Part shown: positions 6,824 through 10,218 of the stretch, piece after piece
How the letters are laid out: each line of letters starts with the position of its first letter
Numbering within the stretch: the first letter of the stretch is position 1
NCBI GenBank assembly: GCA_016297165.1
Contig: JAEDHF010000062.1
Coordinates: 1-10,218 of the forward strand
Direction: 5' to 3'
Source: Oscillospiraceae bacterium
Lineage (GTDB): Bacteria > Bacillota > Clostridia > Oscillospirales > Ruminococcaceae
Length of the DNA stretch: 10,218 bases
Program-made: the position numbers and the translations under genes
Notes under the pieces: model-generated
What the model was told of the DNA's origin: nothing
What the model saw: only the letters and a program-made list of their open reading frames with translations
The model's database searches: none

Positions 6824-7886
6824 AATCGGCTGGGTACAGTTTTCCTTCGTCCTCGTTATTTCAAGGATTTTTTCCGAGGCTACTACTATTCCGAGCTCAA
6901 ATATAGTTTACGGTATGCAAAGATATTCAGTTATTCTCCTGTCCTTTATCCTTGCATTTTTAGTATATATCCCATTATTTCTGATTGCAAAGAATAACGA
7001 GGGAAAATGCTTTTTAGAGCTTACTGCCGAAAAAAGTAAGGCTACAGCCATAGCCTTCGGAATTGTCCTTGTTATTTTCCTTGCTTACCTTATGACGGAA
7101 ACGACGGTAAGGCTGGATTATTACGCAACAAGCACTATATTTGACGCAGCGCCTGCCATTATACTGCTGCTATTTGTGGCAGCAGCCTGTATCTACGGAA
7201 CGGTTAAGGGAATAGAAGCGGTAACGAGAACGGGAATAATCATTTCGGCAGGATTTTTCCTTTTACTGCTGTTGGTTGCTGTAGCCTCTGTTCCCTTAAT
7301 CGAAACGGACCACCTGTATCCTGCTTTTCTTGACAGACCCAATGAGTTTTTATCCGAGGTAATAGCGGAATTTTCCCGAAACAGCGAGGCGGTTATTTTC
7401 GCCGTCCTCTGCCGCCGTGTAAGGAAGGACAGCGAAAAAACGGTGATACTCTCCCTGTCACTTTCCTGCGGTATTTTGCTCCTTATGACCTTTTTCTATA
7501 ATACTGTACTGGGCGAATACCTGAACGAGGTTAATTTCCCTTTTTATACCCTTTCCTCCGTTGCCGATATCTCGGTTTTACAGAGGCTTAACGGTCTTGA
7601 CGTTGTGGTATGGTTTATGGCGGCGATAATGAAGCTGTCCCTTTTCGCTATAGCTATAAGAGAGATATTTATGATAGTATTCGGGAATATGACCCTCTCC
7701 CTCTGGGCAGGAATTCTCTCTCCCGTAATTACCTCGGTACTGACCTATTTCATAACGGGAGAGCCGAAAATCTTTAAGCTTATGATAGGTATAAGAGAAA
7801 CGGGAATACCAACTTTGCTGACGGTGGGAATACTGCCCTTAGCGGCGCTTATAATCGGAAAAAGGAGAAAGAAGAATGTCGGTTAA
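6816..7886 (+). CDS. Spore germinant receptor B subunit (GerB family spore permease)
   Basis: A 356-residue integral membrane protein of the APC-superfamily spore permease family, with about ten hydrophobic segments spread from residue 6 to 348. B subunits are thought to hold the germinant-binding pocket in the spore inner membrane. Family marks include the helix-breaking Y-G-x-x-x-G-I-E-A-x-x-R-T-G at ~127-140, and N-F-P-F-Y-T-L-S-S-V-A at ~240-250. R-L-N-G-L-D and W-F-M-A-A-I-M-K follow at ~257-273; the usual family sequence there is R-x-D and W-x-x-x-x-x-x-K. Length is normal for the family (about 360). The ATG sits inside the end of the A-subunit gene (8-bp overlap) with a GGGGTG ribosome site at 6803-6808, and the 3' end overlaps the C-subunit gene by 11 bp. 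This tight packing points to coupled translation. The germinant cannot be predicted from sequence. Confidence 0.94.
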   Translation: MNKIGWVQFSFVLVISRIFSEATTIPSSNIVYGMQRYSVILLSFILAFLVYIPLFLIAKNNEGKCFLELTAEKSKATAIAFGIVLVIFLAYLMTETTVRLDYYATSTIFDAAPAIILLLFVAAACIYGTVKGIEAVTRTGIIISAGFFLLLLLVAVASVPLIETDHLYPAFLDRPNEFLSEVIAEFSRNSEAVIFAVLCRRVRKDSEKTVILSLSLSCGILLLMTFFYNTVLGEYLNEVNFPFYTLSSVADISVLQRLNGLDVVVWFMAAIMKLSLFAIAIREIFMIVFGNMTLSLWAGILSPVITSVLTYFITGEPKIFKLMIGIRETGIPTLLTVGILPLAALIIGKRRKKNVG

Positions 7887-9024
7887 AAAAGCTCTTGCTC
7901 TTCTTGCGGCAGTAGTACTGCCCCTTAATCTTTGCGGCTGTATGGCGCATACGGAGCTGGACAAGGAAGCCATAATCGAAGCGGTAGGGATAGATTACGA
8001 GGAGGGGGAGTATAAGGTTACTGCCCAATATTTCAACACCGACAGCGAGGGCGGCTCAACAATGGTAAACAATACGGAGCCTAACGTTATCGTAGTATCG
8101 GGTAAGGGGAAAACCGTAAGCGACGCCTTAGAGGACGCCTCCTATCGTTCGGGAAAGGCGTTTATGCTCGGAATAACGGGGGTATGCGTTATCGGGAAGG
8201 AGGCGGCGAAGCAGGATATCAAGCCCCTTTTAAGCTTCGCCACCTCGAATTATCAGAGTAATCCGAAAATGTACGTTACCGTTTCGGAAAAGAAGGCGGA
8301 GGAGGTTATAAACGTTAAATTCAAGGAGGGCTCGGCTTCGGTTGAAAAGCTGGAAAATATCCTGAAAAACGGAGATAAGTTGGGACTTTGTAAGCCCCTT
8401 ATGCTTTTCGAGGTGATGAAAAAGCTGTCGCAGCCCACGAAAAGCCTTGTGCTCCCTCTTTTTAAGGTAATCGACGACGAGGGCGGCTTTACCGAGGACG
8501 ATAAGAACGTATGCATTGACGGCGGTGTGCTTATATATGACGGACGATATGCGGATTCCCTCTCTGTAAAAGAAATGTCGGGAGTACAGTTTCTCTCGGG
8601 AGAGGCGAAAACCGCCCAGCTTACCGTAACGGATAAAAACGAAGATGTAACGGTAGTTCTCTATAATGTTAAGGCGGATATTGAGCCGAAATACAAAAAG
8701 GGAAGGCTGAGCTTTAAGATAAGGCTTACTGCCGACGGTAAATACGCTAACAGCAATCTATCCAACCCCGAGGAGAAAAGCGGCGAGGTAGCCCGCCTTT
8801 GTGAAAATGCGGTTACGGAGAGGGTAGGGCTCGCCATAGAAAAGACTCTTAAGGATAAGGGCGCCGACGCCTTCGGACTTAAGCACGCCATTACCTCTAA
8901 GGAGTATTACTCCTGGCTTAAGATAGAGGAAAATTACGGAGAATTGCTGAAAAACGGGACTTATGATGTGGAGTGTAAGGTAACGGTGAGAAGATTTTCC
9001 GCGGCGCATGATAAGAAGGATTAG
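7876..9024 (+). CDS. Spore germinant receptor C subunit, Ger(x)C lipoprotein
   Basis: A 382-residue lipoprotein of the Ger(x)C family, the surface-attached subunit of germinant receptors. The signal peptide has K4-K5, a hydrophobic core and a lipobox L-C-G-C with the lipidated residue at Cys22. Directly after it comes the family opening: E-L-D-K-E-A-I-I-E-A-V-G-I-D (residues ~27-40) and a strand Y-K-V-T-A-Q-Y-F. The middle contains F-M-L-G-I-T-G-V-C-V-I-G, equivalent to the G-x-x-x-x-I-x-I-G region of the family. The C-terminal domain (~260-375) is beta-rich with a long helix, ending near V-E-C-K-V-T-V-R. Length is usual. AAAGGAG at 7861-7867 lies 8 nt before the ATG, and the gene overlaps the B-subunit gene by 11 bp. 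It completes an A-B-C operon with no sign of decay, so the receptor is probably functional. Confidence 0.94.
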   Translation: MSVKKALALLAAVVLPLNLCGCMAHTELDKEAIIEAVGIDYEEGEYKVTAQYFNTDSEGGSTMVNNTEPNVIVVSGKGKTVSDALEDASYRSGKAFMLGITGVCVIGKEAAKQDIKPLLSFATSNYQSNPKMYVTVSEKKAEEVINVKFKEGSASVEKLENILKNGDKLGLCKPLMLFEVMKKLSQPTKSLVLPLFKVIDDEGGFTEDDKNVCIDGGVLIYDGRYADSLSVKEMSGVQFLSGEAKTAQLTVTDKNEDVTVVLYNVKADIEPKYKKGRLSFKIRLTADGKYANSNLSNPEEKSGEVARLCENAVTERVGLAIEKTLKDKGADAFGLKHAITSKEYYSWLKIEENYGELLKNGTYDVECKVTVRRFSAAHDKKD

Positions 9025-9025
9025 C

Positions 9026-9044
9026 TTTAGGCAAAATGCCTAAA
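9026..9044 (+). terminator. Hairpin after the ger operon, weak terminator
   Basis: TTTAGGCA (9026-9033) pairs perfectly with TGCCTAAA (9037-9044) around an AAA loop, starting 2 nt after the ger operon stop codon. There is no U-run behind it (TTCCACCGC follows), so it may stabilise the 3' end of the mRNA or terminate only weakly. Confidence 0.38.
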
Positions 9045-9077
9045 TTCCACCGCAAATCTTTGGTTAAATTACCGCCC

Positions 9078-9106
9078 TTGTATTACTTTCGTTTTACTGT
9101 TATAAT
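9078..9106 (+). promoter_or_regulatory. Sigma-A promoter with extended -10 for the GH94 phosphorylase gene
   Basis: A perfect TATAAT (9101-9106) is preceded by TG at 9098-9099, giving an extended -10 (TGnTATAAT). TTGTAT (9078-9083) sits 17 bp upstream as a moderate -35. Transcription should begin near 9112-9114, leaving a leader of about 100 nt. This is the best promoter in the window and makes the phosphorylase gene independent of the ger operon. Confidence 0.8.
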
Positions 9107-9112
9107 GAGAGT

Positions 9113-9216
9113 ACGGCAAATAAGGATTTCGGGCGAAATCGTTTTCTTAAACCCTTGTGACAAAGAGAAAGCTACTGCCCGATTAACCTAATTTAAATAT
9201 CAGGAGGAAAAATCCA
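9113..9216 (+). promoter_or_regulatory. Structured 5' leader of the GH94 gene with overlapping palindrome; possible attenuator or operator
   Basis: GATTTCG (9125-9131) and CGAAATC (9134-9140) form a near-perfect palindrome just downstream of the promoter. As DNA it could be a repressor operator; as RNA it gives a 6-bp hairpin with loop GGGC, extendable by TAAG (9121-9124) with CTTA (9146-9149) across a GTTTT bulge. TCGGGC (9129-9134) can instead pair with GCCCGA (9177-9182), which would open that hairpin, and GGCA (9115-9118) could pair with TGCC (9176-9179). Two exclusive folds are typical of a riboswitch or attenuator. The ribosome site AGGAGG at 9202-9207, 9 nt before the ATG, is outside these helices. 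No known riboswitch class was matched with confidence. Confidence 0.35.
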
Positions 9217-10218
9217 ATGAATTACGGCTTTTTTGACGAAAAGAACAAAGAGTATGTGATTACCCGTCCCGATACCCCCTCGGCATGGGCTAACTACCTC
9301 GGTTCTCCCGAATACGGCGCAATTATTTCCAACAACGCAGGCGGTTACAGCTTCGTTAAGTCGGGTGCAAACGGACGTGTTATCCGTTACCGCTTCAACT
9401 CCGTAGCTATGGACCAGCCCGGACGTTATATCTATATCAGAGACGCAGAAACAGGGGATTACTGGTCTGCTTCCTGGTCCCCCGTATGTAAGCCCCTGGA
9501 TAAGTACAAGAGCGAATGCCGCCACGGTACCGCTTATACCGTTATCACCTCGGAGTATTCCGATATAAAGGCGGAAACAACCTACTATGTTCCTAAGGAC
9601 GCTACCTACGAGGTATGGCGCGCTAAGATTACCAACACAGGGGACAAGCCCAGAAAGCTCGCTGTTACAGGCTACTGTGAATTCGTAAACGACCCTAACT
9701 ATGAGCAGGACCAGGTAAACTTACAGTACACCCTCTTTATCACCCATACCTACTTTATGGGCAACCATATCCTTCAGAAGCAGAACGAGGTTCAGAATCC
9801 ATACGGAAGCCGCTTCCTCGGTCTTGCAGGACAGAAGGTTGACAAGTACTGCGGCGACAGAGACAAATTCGTAGGCAGCTACCACAGCTACGCTAACCCC
9901 GTGGGCGCTGCTGCTGACCTCAACAACGACCTTAACTACAATACAAACTCCTGCGGCGCTTTACAGAGCGACATCACCTTAGCTCCCGGCGAAACCAAGG
10001 AATTCGTTTATCTCCTCGGCGCAAAGACCGAGGACGAGGCTAAGGAAATTATCGCTAAGTATGAGGACGTAAGCGTAGTGGAAAAGGAACTTGCTGAACT
10101 CAAGGAATTCTGGCATAGCAAGCTCGGCAATCTTCAGGTTCATACTCCCGACGAAAACTTCAACAATATCGTTAATGTATGGAATGCGTATAACTGCTTT
10201 ATTACCTTTATCTGGTCG
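9217..10218 (+). CDS. GH94 family phosphorylase, probably cellobiose phosphorylase, 3' end outside window
   Basis: The first 334 residues of a protein that should be about 800 long. GH94 enzymes split beta-glucosides with phosphate in the cytoplasm; cellobiose phosphorylase yields glucose 1-phosphate and glucose, saving ATP for cellulose users. No signal peptide is present, as expected. The start shows the family opening E-Y-V-I-T-R-P-D-T-P with W-x-N-Y-L-G (12-29), N-N-A-G-G-Y-S-F (39-46) and R-Y-I-Y-I-R-D (70-76). Residues ~1-270 are the N-terminal beta-sandwich, ~271-304 the linker helices, and the alpha-barrel begins near H-T-P-D-E-N-F-N-N (309-317). The catalytic Asp and phosphate site lie beyond the window, so substrate is not proven. 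Chitobiose and short cellodextrin phosphorylases share this fold and opening; the much longer thermophilic-type cellodextrin phosphorylases are unlikely. AGGAGG lies 9 nt upstream of the ATG. Confidence 0.9.
   Translation, partial: MNYGFFDEKNKEYVITRPDTPSAWANYLGSPEYGAIISNNAGGYSFVKSGANGRVIRYRFNSVAMDQPGRYIYIRDAETGDYWSASWSPVCKPLDKYKSECRHGTAYTVITSEYSDIKAETTYYVPKDATYEVWRAKITNTGDKPRKLAVTGYCEFVNDPNYEQDQVNLQYTLFITHTYFMGNHILQKQNEVQNPYGSRFLGLAGQKVDKYCGDRDKFVGSYHSYANPVGAAADLNNDLNYNTNSCGALQSDITLAPGETKEFVYLLGAKTEDEAKEIIAKYEDVSVVEKELAELKEFWHSKLGNLQVHTPDENFNNIVNVWNAYNCFITFIWS

Noticed and set aside
9113..9190. c-di-GMP-I (GEMM) riboswitch in the GH94 leader
   Set aside because: Only fragments (GGCAAA, AAAGCTAC) are similar. 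The GACGCAAAGC core and the short hairpin between the two segments are not matched, so it is not annotated as such.
9193..9525. 110-codon minus-strand frame opposite the GH94 start
   Set aside because: It covers the strong ribosome site and conserved N-terminus of the GH94 gene and shows no recognisable domain.
1..10218. Mobile elements, CRISPR arrays, tRNA or rRNA genes
   Set aside because: No transposase, integrase, spaced direct repeats or structural RNA signature was found on reading both strands.

Overview
The window looks like chromosomal DNA from a spore-forming, plant-polysaccharide-degrading member of the Clostridia, most likely a Ruminococcus-like Oscillospiraceae. This is an inference from three things together: a secreted protein with a type I dockerin (cellulosome-type chemistry), a GH94 cellobiose-type phosphorylase, and a complete GerA-GerB-GerC spore germinant receptor operon. 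Ribosome binding sites are of the AGGAGG type, as in Firmicutes. No mobile element, tRNA, rRNA or CRISPR array was seen.

Layout. (1) Positions 2-1674, plus strand: the 3' part of an AI-2E family (PerM-like) membrane transporter with an unusual charged C-terminal tail, followed 2 nt later by a small bacterial PH-domain protein. (2) Positions 1781-4201, plus strand: a large secreted, apparently non-catalytic protein built of chitobiase-C/Fn3-associated repeats, an internal dockerin, an SdrD_B/Cna-B-like domain, a DUF11-like region and an Ig-like domain. It ends in a strong terminator at 4211-4245. (3) Positions 4246-5258, minus strand: a DUF4363 membrane-anchored protein and an upstream DUF421 (YetF-like) membrane protein. 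Their 4-bp overlap uses a TTG start, so they form a two-gene operon convergent with the dockerin gene. (4) Positions 5369-9024, plus strand: divergent from the DUF421 gene, three overlapping genes for a GerA-family germinant receptor (A, B and C subunits). (5) Positions 9078-10218, plus strand: a clear extended -10 promoter, a roughly 100-nt leader with predicted hairpins, and the first 334 codons of a GH94 phosphorylase that runs off the window.

How the genes fit together. The DUF421/DUF4363 pair and the ger operon share one 110-bp divergent promoter region. DUF421 proteins are known spore inner-membrane proteins in Bacillales, so the two operons plausibly make one spore-membrane module. The dockerin protein (outside the cell) and the phosphorylase (cytoplasm) belong to the outer and inner ends of cellulose use, but they are separate transcription units. 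The items most worth following up are the divergent spore-gene control region, the leader of the phosphorylase gene, and the architecture of the dockerin protein. Nothing here is clearly a new biological system.
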